Positions 37,361-46,034 of a stretch of 64,000 bases of DNA are shown here, one piece after another; within the stretch, counting starts at the first letter, position 1; each line of letters opens with the position of its first letter. The notes under the pieces are model-generated. The model saw nothing but the letters and a program-made list of their open reading frames with translations, was not told the origin of the DNA and ran no database searches. A program made the position numbers and the translations under genes. The stretch is from Auraticoccus monumenti. GTDB lineage: Bacteria > Actinomycetota > Actinomycetes > Propionibacteriales > Propionibacteriaceae. The DNA lies in NCBI RefSeq assembly GCF_900101785.1, contig NZ_LT629688.1, positions 2,542,001 to 2,606,000 of the forward strand. Reading direction: 5' to 3'.

Positions 37361-38434
37361 TCACAGGGTGGTCCAGGCGCCGGTGGCGGCGGAGTCGAGC
37401 ACGGCCCGGGTGACGACGCCGGCGCGCAGGCCGTCGGCGAAGCGCGGCAGGCCCTCCGGGTCGGCGCCGGTGGTGGCGGCGTAGGTGTCGGCGACGAAGG
37501 CGTTGAAGGCGTCCTGGTAGCCCATCGCGTGCCCGGCCGGGACGGTGCAGAGCCGGGCGGCGTCGGGGGAGAGCTGGTCGGCGTCGCGGGGGAGCAGCTG
37601 GCTGCCGGCGCGGCGTCCGAGCCAGACCGTCTCCGGCTGCTCGGTGTCCAGCCCGAGGGTGGCCTCGGTGCCCGCGACCTCCAGGGCCAGCCGGTTCTTG
37701 CGCCCGGGCGCCACCTGGGAGACCAGCAGCGAGCCGACCGCCCCGCCCTCGGTGCGCAGGGTGAGGGCCGCCGCGTCCTCGGTGCGGACCGGCTCGGACC
37801 CCCGGTTCCGGTGCAGGGTGCTGGTGGAGGCGGCCAGGGCGGTGATGCGGTCCCCCGTGATGAACTCCAGCAGGTCGACCAGGTGCGAGCCGATGTCGGC
37901 GAAGGCGCGGGAGGCCCCGCCCGCGGCGGCGTCGACGCGCCAGTTCTGGTCCTCGGCCCCGAGCAGCCAGTCCTGCAGGTAGCTGCCGGTGATGGTGGTC
38001 ACCGCGCCCATGTCGCCGGCGCGGAACCGGGCCCGGGCCTCGCGGACCAGCGGGTAGAAGCGGTAGACGAAGGGGACCGTGGCCACCAGGCCGGAGCCCT
38101 CGGCCTGCTCGACCAGCCGGCGGGCGTCGTCGACGTCGGTGGCCAGCGGCTTCTCGCAGACCACGTGCCGGCCCGAGGCCAGCACGGCGGCCGCCTGCTC
38201 AGCGTGCAGCGCGTTGGGGGTGCAGACGTGGACGACGTCGACGTCGGCGTCCTCCAGCAGCTCGGCCACCGAGGCCGCCGAGCGCTCGAACCCCAGCTCG
38301 CGGGCCGCCTGCTCGCCCCGCTCGGGGCTGGAGGAGGCGACCGAGACCAGCCGCGCGCCCGCGGCGCGGGCGGCGGTGGAGTGAACCCGGGCCATGAACC
38401 CGCCACCCACCACCGCCACGCCGAGGGTCGTCAC
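37361..38434 (-). CDS. Gfo/Idh/MocA family oxidoreductase
   Basis: 357 residues. The N-terminal Rossmann domain has [15 protein letters not shown]. The family motif EKPLA lies in [12 protein letters not shown], and the C-terminal domain has [15 protein letters not shown] with the catalytic-type Asp/His. It oxidises sugars or inositols with NAD(P). GTG 38434 overlaps the upstream stop (GTGA). Pairing with a second Gfo/Idh enzyme and two TIM-barrel epimerases suggests a 3-keto-sugar or inositol-like pathway. Confidence 0.92.
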   Translation of the reverse strand: MTTLGVAVVGGGFMARVHSTAARAAGARLVSVASSSPERGEQAARELGFERSAASVAELLEDADVDVVHVCTPNALHAEQAAAVLASGRHVVCEKPLATDVDDARRLVEQAEGSGLVATVPFVYRFYPLVREARARFRAGDMGAVTTITGSYLQDWLLGAEDQNWRVDAAAGGASRAFADIGSHLVDLLEFITGDRITALAASTSTLHRNRGSEPVRTEDAAALTLRTEGGAVGSLLVSQVAPGRKNRLALEVAGTEATLGLDTEQPETVWLGRRAGSQLLPRDADQLSPDAARLCTVPAGHAMGYQDAFNAFVADTYAATTGADPEGLPRFADGLRAGVVTRAVLDSAATGAWTTL

Positions 38435-39543
38435 AGCGTGGCCTCCGACGGGTCCCAGTCCTCGGTGAGGGGCTCGACCACCTCGAAGCGGCTGGCCACC
38501 TCGACCGCACGACCGCTGGTGCCGGCCTCGATGGTGGCCTGCATGACGTCGAGCACGTGGTAGGCCAGGGCCCCTGAGGCGCGCTCGGGACGTCCGGCGC
38601 GGACCGCACGGGCCAGCTCGACCACCCCGGTGCCGCGGGTGAACGTGGAGCCGGTGCTGGCCACCGTCTCGGGCTCCTCGAGCCCGGGGCGGTGGATCAC
38701 CAGCTGCCCCTCGAAGGTGTTGGGGTCGGGCACCTCGACGGTGCCCTCCAGCCCGGCCACCTCGAACTGGGTGCGCTTGAGCGCGGAGTCGAAGCTGAAC
38801 GTCGAGCTGGCGGTGTGGCCGTCGGCGAACTCGTAGAGGGCGGCGACGTGGGTGGGCACCTCGACGGGGAAGCTCTCCCCGGCGCGGGGGCCGGAGCCGA
38901 TGACGCGCTGCGGCCGGGACTGCCCGAGGGTGGCCTGGACCCGGTGCACCGGCCCGAAGAACTGGGCCAGTGCGGTCAGGTAGTACGGGCCGATGTCGTA
39001 GAGCGGACCGGCGCCGACGGCGAAGAGGAAGTCCGGGCTGGGGTGCCAGGACTCCGGTCCGGGGCTCAGCATCATGGTGTGCGCCGAGAGCGGGGTGCCG
39101 ATGCCGCCGCCGGCGACCAGCCGCAGCGAGGACTGCAGACCGGCACCGAGGAAGGTGTCCGGTGCGGTGGCGACCCGGCGACCGGTCCGCTCCGCGACGT
39201 CCAGCAGCGCCTTGGCGCTGGCGGTGTCGAGGGCGATCGGCTTCTCGTTCCAGACGTGCTTGCCCGCCTCCAGGGCGGCGGCGGCCACCTCGGCGTGGGC
39301 GGCCGGGATGGTCAGGTTGACCACGATGTCGACGCCCTCGTCGGCCAGCAGCTGCTCGGTGCTGCCCGACCCGGCGACGCCGAAGGCCTCGGCCTGGGCC
39401 CGGGCGCGGTCGGCGTCCAGGTCGGCCACGAAGCGCACGTCGAGGTCGGGGAACTGGGTGAGGTTCGTCAGGTACTGGGTGGAGATGGTGCCGGCGCCGA
39501 TGACGCCGACGCCCATCGGACGCTCGGCCTTGCTCCCGCTCAT
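38431..39543 (-). CDS. Gfo/Idh/MocA family oxidoreductase
   Basis: 370 residues. The Rossmann start is GVIGAGTISTQYL, the family motif is HVWNEKPIALDT, and the second domain has YDIGPYYLTALAQFFG. It is a different branch from its neighbour. The ATG overlaps the stop of the upstream isomerase gene (ATGA). It probably catalyses the first or last oxidation of the same substrate. Confidence 0.92.
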   Translation of the reverse strand: MSGSKAERPMGVGVIGAGTISTQYLTNLTQFPDLDVRFVADLDADRARAQAEAFGVAGSGSTEQLLADEGVDIVVNLTIPAAHAEVAAAALEAGKHVWNEKPIALDTASAKALLDVAERTGRRVATAPDTFLGAGLQSSLRLVAGGGIGTPLSAHTMMLSPGPESWHPSPDFLFAVGAGPLYDIGPYYLTALAQFFGPVHRVQATLGQSRPQRVIGSGPRAGESFPVEVPTHVAALYEFADGHTASSTFSFDSALKRTQFEVAGLEGTVEVPDPNTFEGQLVIHRPGLEEPETVASTGSTFTRGTGVVELARAVRAGRPERASGALAYHVLDVMQATIEAGTSGRAVEVASRFEVVEPLTEDWDPSEATL

Positions 39544-40292
39544 CGGGTGCCCTCCTGCTCCAGGCGCTGGAGGAAGGCCACGCTGTCGGCGACGGCCTCG
39601 AACCGGTCACCGGCGCAGTCGTCGAGCTCGATCACGTGCAGGGCGTCGGGGGTGGCGGCGATCAGCTCGGCGATCGGCTGGGTGCCGCTGCCCACGGCCA
39701 CCTGCGCCTTGGTGTCGGAGGTGCCGGGGCCGTCCTTGACGTGCACGGCCACCACGCGGGAGCCGAGGCGCTGGATCAGCGGCACGGCGTCGTCGCCGCC
39801 CACCGCCACCCAGTAGGCGTCCACCTCGAGGACGACCTCGTCGGAGAGCAGGCCGGCGAAGTGCTCCAGCGCGGAGGTGCCCTCGATCCGGGAGGCGATC
39901 TCGTGGGCGTGGTTGTGGTAGCCGACGGTGATGCCGTGCTCGGCGGCCACCACGGCGGCGGCGTTGAGGGCCTCGGCGGTGGCGCGGACGTCCTCGGCCT
40001 GCTGCCAGCGGTCGGTGGGGACGTGGGGGTCGATGACGGTGCCGATGCCCATCGAGCTCGCGACCGAGAACACCCGGTTCAGCTCGTCGTCGCTGCTGCC
40101 GATGAACCCCTGGTGCGTGGTCGGTGCGACCAGCCCGCTGGACCGGAGCGCGGAGCTCAGCTCGTCGCCGAAGCCGAGCATGTTGTAGGGCTCGACGCGG
40201 GTGAGGCCGAGGTCGGCCAGACGCTGGAGGGTGCCGGTCAGGTCCGCGGCGGCGGCCTCCCGGACGGTGTAGAGCTGGACGGAGAGGTTCAC
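39540..40292 (-). CDS. Sugar phosphate isomerase/epimerase
   Basis: 250 residues, TIM barrel. The start is NLSVQLYTVRE; metal-site strands are ITVGYHNHAHE, VVLEVDAYWV and VVAVHVKDG. GTG 40292 has AGGAG 5 nt upstream, and a TTGACA -35-like element inside the ROK operator lies 85 bp further upstream. It is the first gene of the operon 40292-36304. Confidence 0.9.
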   Translation of the reverse strand: MNLSVQLYTVREAAAADLTGTLQRLADLGLTRVEPYNMLGFGDELSSALRSSGLVAPTTHQGFIGSSDDELNRVFSVASSMGIGTVIDPHVPTDRWQQAEDVRATAEALNAAAVVAAEHGITVGYHNHAHEIASRIEGTSALEHFAGLLSDEVVLEVDAYWVAVGGDDAVPLIQRLGSRVVAVHVKDGPGTSDTKAQVAVGSGTQPIAELIAATPDALHVIELDDCAGDRFEAVADSVAFLQRLEQEGTR

Positions 40293-40366
40293 GGTGCTCC
40301 TGGCTGCGGTGCGGGAGGGCGGGCGCAGGAGCGGCTGCCCCGGCGCACGTCCCATGCTTCCCCCGT

Positions 40367-40390
40367 CTTTTGTTGCATGTCAAGCAAAAG
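40367..40390. promoter_or_regulatory. Probable ROK repressor operator
   Basis: CTTTTG (40367-40372) and CAAAAG (40385-40390) are exact inverted arms around a 12-bp AT-richer centre, between the divergent isomerase and ROK genes. TTTTG...CAAAA arms recall operators of NagC/XylR-type ROK repressors. A TTGACA (minus strand 40383-40378) inside it can serve as -35 of the sugar operon. Confidence 0.6.
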
Positions 40391-40433
40391 GTCGATCGTT
40401 CTCGCGACTGACCCGCTGTGCTTTACTCACAAG

Positions 40434-41618
40434 GTGACTGGGGTGGCCGGATCGCGCGGACGCGGGGTCGACGACGTGCTGTCCCTGCTGCGTGACCGCC
40501 GCCCCCGGACCCGGGCCGAGCTGGTCGTCGAGACGGGCCTCTCCCGCTCGACCGTGGGCGCCCGGCTGGACGTCCTGCAGCGCGTGGGCCTGGTCGTCGC
40601 CGCCGGTGAGGCCCGCTCCTCGGGCGGCCGTCCCCCGGCCCGGGTGGAGTTCAACCCCGCCGCGGGGCTGGTGCTGGCCATCGACCTCGGCGCCACCCAC
40701 GGCACGGTGGCCCTCACCGACCTGTCCGCCGCCGTACTGGCCTCCCGCACCCTCGACCTCGACATCGCCGACGGCCCGGAGCCCGTGCTGGAGACGGTGC
40801 TCGGCGCCGGGGCGGACCTGCTCGCCTCGGTGGGGCGGGGACCGTCGGACGTGGTGGGCGTGGGCATCGGGGTCCCGGGCCCGGTGGAGCACGCGACCGG
40901 TCGTCCGATCACGCCGCCGATCATGCCCGGCTGGGACCGCTTCGACATCCCCGCGCACGTGCGCCGCCACCTGGACGCGCCGGTGCTGGTGGACAACGAC
41001 GTGAACCTGCTGGCCCTGGCCGAGCACGCCGGACCCTGGTCCGGGGTCGACGACCTGCTGGTGGTGAAGGTGTCCACGGGTATCGGGGCCGGGATCATCG
41101 CCGGTGGGACGCTCCAGCGCGGCGGCTCGGGCTCGGCCGGCGACCTCGGCCACCTGCGGGTGCCGTGGCTGCCCGACAGCCCCCGGCCCAGCGAGGACGT
41201 CCGCGACCTCGAGGAGGTGGCCAGCGGCCCGGCCATCGCCGCCGTGCTGCGGGCCTCCGGGCTCGACGTCAGCACCAGCTCCGACGTGGTGGCGCTGGTC
41301 CGGGCCGGTGACGTCCGGGCCAGGGACGCCGTCCGCCAGGCCGGCCGCGAGGTCGGGGCGGTGCTGGCCGGGGTGGTCAACCTGCTCAACCCGTCGGTGA
41401 TCGTGCTCGGCGGGAGCATCGCCCGGGCCGGTGAGCACCTGGTGGCCGGGGTCCGCGAGGTGGTCTACGGTCGCTCGATCCCGCTGGCCACCCACGAGCT
41501 GCGGGTGGTGCCCTCCTCCTCCGGCGAGGTGGCCGGGGTGCTCGGGGCGACCAGCATGGTCACCCAGCAGCTCTTCTCAGCCGATCCGGCCCAGCTGCTC
41601 GCGCGCCGCCTCGGGTAG
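40434..41618 (+). CDS. ROK family transcriptional repressor
   Basis: 394 residues. The N-terminal winged helix is [29 protein letters not shown]. The ROK sugar-binding domain has [13 protein letters not shown], the GVPGPV loop, [11 protein letters not shown] and [15 protein letters not shown]; the zinc-binding CxCGxxGC motif of ROK kinases is absent, typical of regulators without kinase activity. GTG 40434 is preferred; 19 extra codons from ATG 40377 would begin inside the operator. It is divergent from the sugar operon. Its 3' end overlaps the xylB 3' end by 42 bp. Confidence 0.9.
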   Translation: MTGVAGSRGRGVDDVLSLLRDRRPRTRAELVVETGLSRSTVGARLDVLQRVGLVVAAGEARSSGGRPPARVEFNPAAGLVLAIDLGATHGTVALTDLSAAVLASRTLDLDIADGPEPVLETVLGAGADLLASVGRGPSDVVGVGIGVPGPVEHATGRPITPPIMPGWDRFDIPAHVRRHLDAPVLVDNDVNLLALAEHAGPWSGVDDLLVVKVSTGIGAGIIAGGTLQRGGSGSAGDLGHLRVPWLPDSPRPSEDVRDLEEVASGPAIAAVLRASGLDVSTSSDVVALVRAGDVRARDAVRQAGREVGAVLAGVVNLLNPSVIVLGGSIARAGEHLVAGVREVVYGRSIPLATHELRVVPSSSGEVAGVLGATSMVTQQLFSADPAQLLARRLG

Positions 41619-43016
41619 CCGGTCGCGGTAGCGGGCCCGAATCTCCGGCACGTGCCGCGGCTCGTGGCTCTCGGTGACCGAGCGCTCCCAGCGGGGACGC
41701 TCCCCAGCCAGCGCCCACGCCGCCTGCACCGCGGCGCCGAGGGCCACGTACTCACCGGGGGCCGGGAGGTCCACGGTGCTGTCGAAGACGCCCGCGGCGA
41801 CCCGCGGCAGTGCGTGGGAGCGGGCGGCCCCGCCGATGGCCAGGATCCGCTCCACCCCGACGCCGACCTGCTGCACCGCCTCGATCCCGTCGGCCAGCCC
41901 GCAGAGGAGCCCCTCGAAGGCGGCCCGGGCCAGCCCGGAGCGGGTGGTGGAGGCCAGCGTCATGCCGAACAGGGTGGCGGTGGCGTCGGGGAGGTTGGGG
42001 GTGCGCTCGCCCTCGAAGTAGGGCTGCAGCACCAGCCCGTCCGAGCCGGGGGGTGACTGCAGCGCCAGCTCGCCGAGACCGTCGTGGTCGACGCCGAGGA
42101 GCGTGGCCACGGAGTCGAGGACGCGGGCGCCGTTGAGGGTGCAGACCAGGGGCAGGAAGGCGCCGGCGGCGTCGGCGAAGCCGGCCACGGTGCCGCTGGC
42201 GTCGGCGACGGGGGCGTCGGTGACGGCGAAGACGGTGGTGCTGGTGCCGATGGAGACCACGACGTCGCCCGGGACGACCTGCAGCCCGAGCGCGCCGGCG
42301 GCGTTGTCGCCGGCGCCGGGGCCGACCACCAGCCCGGCGGGCACCGCCCCCTCCGCGACGGTGGAACCGGCGGACTCGCCGGGGCCGAGCACCCGGGGGA
42401 GGTGCGCCGGGTGACCGAGGGCGAGCTCGAGCAGCTCGGTGTCCCAGTCGCCGGTGTGCGGGCTCCAGTAGGCGGTGCCGGAGGCGTCGGAGCGGTCGGT
42501 GACCAGCGCGGACAGGTCCGCGGGGCCGCCCTCGTGGCCGTGGCCCAGCAGCCGCCAGGTGAGCCAGTCGTGGGGGAGGGCGACGGCGGCGACGCGGGCG
42601 GCGTGCTCGGGCTCGTTCTCGGCCAGCCAGCGCAGCTTGGTGGCGGTGAAGGAGGCGACCGGGACGACGCCGGTGCGCCGGGCCCACTGCTCGGCGCCGA
42701 GCTCGGCCACCAGCTGCTCGGCCTGCGGGGCGGAGCGGGTGTCGTTCCACAGCAGCGCGGGACGGATCACCTGCCCCTGCTCGTCGAGCACGACCATGCC
42801 GTGCTGCTGACCGGCGACGGACACCGCGGCCACGTCGTCCAGGCCACCGGCGTCGGCGACCGCCGCCTGCAGCGCGTCCCACCAGTGACGCGGGTCGACC
42901 TCGGTGCCGTCGGGGTGGCTGGCCCGACCACTGCGGACCACCTCCCCGGTGGCGGCGTCGACGACGAGCACCTTGCAGCTCTGGGTGGACGAGTCGATCC
43001 CGCAGACCAGGGTCAC
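41577..43016 (-). CDS. xylB: Xylulokinase
   Basis: 479 residues of the FGGY kinase family. N-terminal phosphate motif [16 protein letters not shown], substrate site [13 protein letters not shown] (xylulokinase hallmark QQHG), catalytic region [11 protein letters not shown] and C-terminal [19 protein letters not shown]. It phosphorylates D-xylulose at O5. GTG 43016 has GAGGAG 6 nt upstream and gives VTLVCGID, the normal family start. The frame stays open 280 codons further upstream through the repeat array, but that extension is not protein-like. Confidence 0.93.
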   Translation of the reverse strand: MTLVCGIDSSTQSCKVLVVDAATGEVVRSGRASHPDGTEVDPRHWWDALQAAVADAGGLDDVAAVSVAGQQHGMVVLDEQGQVIRPALLWNDTRSAPQAEQLVAELGAEQWARRTGVVPVASFTATKLRWLAENEPEHAARVAAVALPHDWLTWRLLGHGHEGGPADLSALVTDRSDASGTAYWSPHTGDWDTELLELALGHPAHLPRVLGPGESAGSTVAEGAVPAGLVVGPGAGDNAAGALGLQVVPGDVVVSIGTSTTVFAVTDAPVADASGTVAGFADAAGAFLPLVCTLNGARVLDSVATLLGVDHDGLGELALQSPPGSDGLVLQPYFEGERTPNLPDATATLFGMTLASTTRSGLARAAFEGLLCGLADGIEAVQQVGVGVERILAIGGAARSHALPRVAAGVFDSTVDLPAPGEYVALGAAVQAAWALAGERPRWERSVTESHEPRHVPEIRARYRDRLPEAAREQLGRIG

Positions 43017-43149
43017 TGACGGCTCCTCACTGTGCCTCGGACGCGTCGGCCACGTCCGGAGGACATCATGACGCACGCCCCCGACACCGGCCCCCACCCG
43101 TCCGCCCCGAGGTCCCCTGCTGCCCGGCCCCTGGTGGCCGGGTGGCCGG

Positions 43150-43945
43150 GTGGCGACTTGCCCTGACGTGTCGCCTCGCCCGTCTCCCGGACGACCACTC
43201 AGAGCGACTCGCCGGCTGCCGCGGGTGGGGCGGGGTGCACTCCCCGCCCTCGGGGCGCCCCGGTCGGCCGGGTGGCGACTCGCCCCGAGGTGTCGCCTCG
43301 TCCGTCTTTCCGACGGCCACTGGGGGCGACTCGCCGCCGGTTGCTGCGGGTGGGGCGGGCTGCACCCGTCCGCCTTCAGGGTGCCCCGGTGGGCCTGGTG
43401 GCGAGTCGCCCCGAGGTGTCGCCTCGTCCGTCTTCCAGACGACCGCTCGGGGCGACTCGTCGCCAGCTGTTGCGGCTGGGGCGAGTTGCCCCCGTCCGCA
43501 GGGCGCTCCGGCGGGTTGGGTGGCGACTCGCCCCGAGTGGTCGCCTCGACCGTCTCCCCGACGACCACGGGAGGCGACTTGCCGCCGGCTGCTGCGGGTG
43601 GGCCGGGTTGCACCGCGCCCTCAGGGCGCGCCGGTTGGCGACTCGCCCCGAGTGGTCGCCTCGTCCGCCTTCCAGACGACCACTTGGGGCGAATCGCCGC
43701 CGGCTGCTGCGGGTGGGGCGCGGTTGCCTCGTCCTCAGGGCCCCCGGCGGGCCGGGGTGGCGACTCGCCCCGAGTGGTCGTCTCGTCCGTCTCCCAGACG
43801 ACCACTTGGGGCGGCTCGCCGCGGCTGCTGCGGGTGGGGCGGGTTGCCCCCCGCACTCAGGGCGCCCCGGGGGCCGGGTGGCGACTCGCCACGAGGTGTC
43901 GCCTCGTCCATCTCCCAGACGACCATTGGGGGCGACTCGCTGCCG
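43150..43945. repeat. Seven-unit tandem array of ~122-bp palindromic repeats
   Basis: Units begin at 43150, 43272, 43398, 43520, 43635, 43757 and 43878 (periods 122, 126, 122, 115, 122, 121). Each opens with GTGGCGACTCGCCCCGAG and carries a second GGCGACTCGCC-like 11-mer about 55 bp later in a complementary context, with CGTCT-N3-AGACG at the tip. So each unit can fold into a hairpin of over 20 bp. About 50 bp of G-rich spacer follows. Periods are not multiples of three, which speaks against a coding repeat. It fills the gap between the ABC-F gene and xylB. Confidence 0.85.
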
Positions 43946-44025
43946 CGAGCCGGGGGGCGTGGGGGTGGCGTGGGGGTGGGGAGGGACGGTCCGCTGTGTC
44001 TGGGTGCTGAGGGGGCGTGGACGGG

Positions 44026-45711
44026 TCAGCTCCGCCCCTCGGCAGCAGGAGGGGTGTCGACGGGGTCGGCCGGGGGCGGTGCGTCGTCGGCGTCAGGGTG
44101 GTCGGTGAGCTCGTCCAGGTCGACCACGCGGTCCAGCCGGAGGTCGTCCAGGAAGGGCCGGTCGTGGCTGACCACCAGCAGCGCCCCGGCGTAGGAGTTC
44201 AGCGCCGAGACCAGGTGGGTGACGCTGGGCAGGTCCAGGTTGTTGGTCGGCTCGTCCAGGGCCAGCAGCTGCGGGGTGGGCTCGGCCAGCAGCAGACAGG
44301 CCAGCACCGCCCGCAGCCGCTCCCCGCCGGACAGCGTGCCGGCCGGCTGGTCGGCCTCCCTGCCCCGGAACAGGAACCGGGCCAGCCGCGAGCGCACCTC
44401 CAGCGGGGTGGCCGTCGGTGCGTGCGCGGCGACGTTCTCGGCCACCGTGAGCGAGTCGTCCAGCAGGTCGGCGCCCTGCGGCAGCCAGCGCCAGGGCACG
44501 TGCCGCTGGACCGTCCCCGAGACCGGCTCCTGCAGCCCGGCGACGGTGCGCAGCAGGGACGTCTTGCCGATGCCGTTGCGTCCGACCAGGGCCACCCGCT
44601 CCGGCCCGCGCAGGTCGAGGTCGAGGGTGAAGGCGGCCCGGGCCGGGCGTAGCGACTCGCAGGTCAGCACCTGCCGGCGTCGGGGCAGCGCGGCGTCGGG
44701 GAGGTCCACCACGATGTCGCGCTCCTCGCGGAGCAGCTGCTCGGCCAGCTCCAGGGAGTCCCTGGCCCGCTCCACCCGGTCCTCGTGCAGCGCGGTGTAC
44801 TTCCCCGCGCTGACCTGGGCGGCCCGCTTCCGAGCCCCGGCGACCATGCCGGGCACGCGCTTCTCCCGCTCGGCCTTCTTCCCCACCTGACGCCGGGAGG
44901 CGAGCGTCTGCTGGCTGTCCGCCAGGTCACGGCGCTCCTGCCGCAGCGCGCTGGAGGCCGCGGTGACGGCCTCGCGGGCCGCCTGCTGCTCGGCCTCGAC
45001 GGCCTCCCGGTAGGCGTCGTAGCCCCCGCCGTACACCGACGCCACGGAGTGGCCGACGCCCCTGGAGGCCGCGGGCCCGGTGCGGTGCAGCTCGATGACG
45101 GCGTCCATCTCGTTGAGCAGAGCCCGGTCGTGGCTGACCACCAGGAGGGTGCCGCGCCAGCCGCGCACCACGTCGGTCAGCCGCTCCCGCGCCCGGCCGT
45201 CGAGGTTGTTGGTGGGTTCGTCCAGCAGCAGGGTGCCGGCCCCGGTGAGCAGCAGGGCGCCGAGGCTGAGCAGCTCCAGCTCACCGCCGGACAGCGAGCC
45301 GACCGCCCGGTCGAGGGAGACCTCGCCCAGACCGAGGCGGCCCAGCTCGGCCCGGGCCCGCTCCTCCACGTCCCAGCCGTCCCCGACGGTGTCGTAGTCG
45401 CGCGGGTCCAGCGACCCGGCCTCGATCCGGCGGAGCGCGTCGCGGACGCCGGTGATACCCAGGACGTCGGCCACCAGGGCGGAGGGGTCGGCGGCGGGGT
45501 CCTGCTCGAGCAGCCGGGCGCCAGGGGCCTGCAGAGATCCCGCGAGGGGGGTCAGCCGGCCGACGAGCAGCCGCAGCAGGGTCGACTTGCCGACCCCGTT
45601 GCGGCCGACCAGCCCGTGGCGACCGGGTCCGACGGTGAGGTCCAGGCCGTCGAGGACGGGGGTGCCGTCGGGCCAGGCGAAGGTGAGGTTCGAGGTGGTG
45701 AGCGCAGGCAT
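44026..45711 (-). CDS. ABC-F family ATPase (ribosome-associated)
   Basis: 561 residues with two ABC domains on one chain and no membrane segment. Domain 1: Walker A GRNGVGKST, signature LSGGELELL, LLLDEPTNNLD. Domain 2: GRNGIGKTS, LSGGERLRA, LALDEPTNNLD. A charged linker of about 75 residues, rich in Arg/Lys/Glu, lies between (AASSALRQERRDLADSQQT ... GKKAEREKRVPGM). ABC-F proteins act on the ribosome in translation or antibiotic protection. The ATG has GGAG 5 nt upstream. Resistance versus housekeeping role cannot be decided here. Confidence 0.92.
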   Translation of the reverse strand: MPALTTSNLTFAWPDGTPVLDGLDLTVGPGRHGLVGRNGVGKSTLLRLLVGRLTPLAGSLQAPGARLLEQDPAADPSALVADVLGITGVRDALRRIEAGSLDPRDYDTVGDGWDVEERARAELGRLGLGEVSLDRAVGSLSGGELELLSLGALLLTGAGTLLLDEPTNNLDGRARERLTDVVRGWRGTLLVVSHDRALLNEMDAVIELHRTGPAASRGVGHSVASVYGGGYDAYREAVEAEQQAAREAVTAASSALRQERRDLADSQQTLASRRQVGKKAEREKRVPGMVAGARKRAAQVSAGKYTALHEDRVERARDSLELAEQLLREERDIVVDLPDAALPRRRQVLTCESLRPARAAFTLDLDLRGPERVALVGRNGIGKTSLLRTVAGLQEPVSGTVQRHVPWRWLPQGADLLDDSLTVAENVAAHAPTATPLEVRSRLARFLFRGREADQPAGTLSGGERLRAVLACLLLAEPTPQLLALDEPTNNLDLPSVTHLVSALNSYAGALLVVSHDRPFLDDLRLDRVVDLDELTDHPDADDAPPPADPVDTPPAAEGRS

Positions 45712-45878
45712 GGTTCTCCAGGGATCCGGGGACGGGGACGCGTGGAGACGCTGCGCAGCGACGCTGCGGGGACCGGGAGGGCGACGACGGGGTCGGCCGC
45801 TCGAGAGGTCACGGACGCACGCGACCGCAGTCGCGCGCAGGTCTCGGACCTCAGAGCCTCACTGGCCGGTGACACCTC
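45712..45878 (-). promoter_or_regulatory. Hairpin-containing leader of the ABC-F gene
   Basis: Two strong stems lie upstream of the ATG: CGCAGCG-A-CGCTGCG (45754-45768) and CGCGAC-N4-GTCGCG (45820-45835). Leaders of resistance-type ABC-F genes often contain attenuators, so this one may be regulatory. No leader peptide can be supported. Confidence 0.35.
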
Positions 45879-46034
45879 GTGGTCGGGGATGGGACGACGG
45901 GCACGCTACGCCGCCCTCGCACCGTCCGCACGGGGTTTTCCGGGCCGCCTCGTGCCCGCGTGGCGCGCGGTTCGTCACCGGGCCGCCACCTCACGGCCGG
46001 CCAGCATTCAGGTACCGGGTCCAGGGTGGGCCCC

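Noticed and set aside
41577-43856. xylB starting 280 codons earlier, inside the repeat array
   Set aside because: The extension is a Pro/Arg/Ser-rich translation of the palindromic units with frame phase changing from unit to unit, and the xylulokinase fold starts at GTG 43016 with a good ribosome site.
43150-43945. CRISPR array
   Set aside because: Units are ~122 bp, imperfect, contiguous and internally palindromic over most of their length; there are no short identical repeats with unique spacers and no cas genes.
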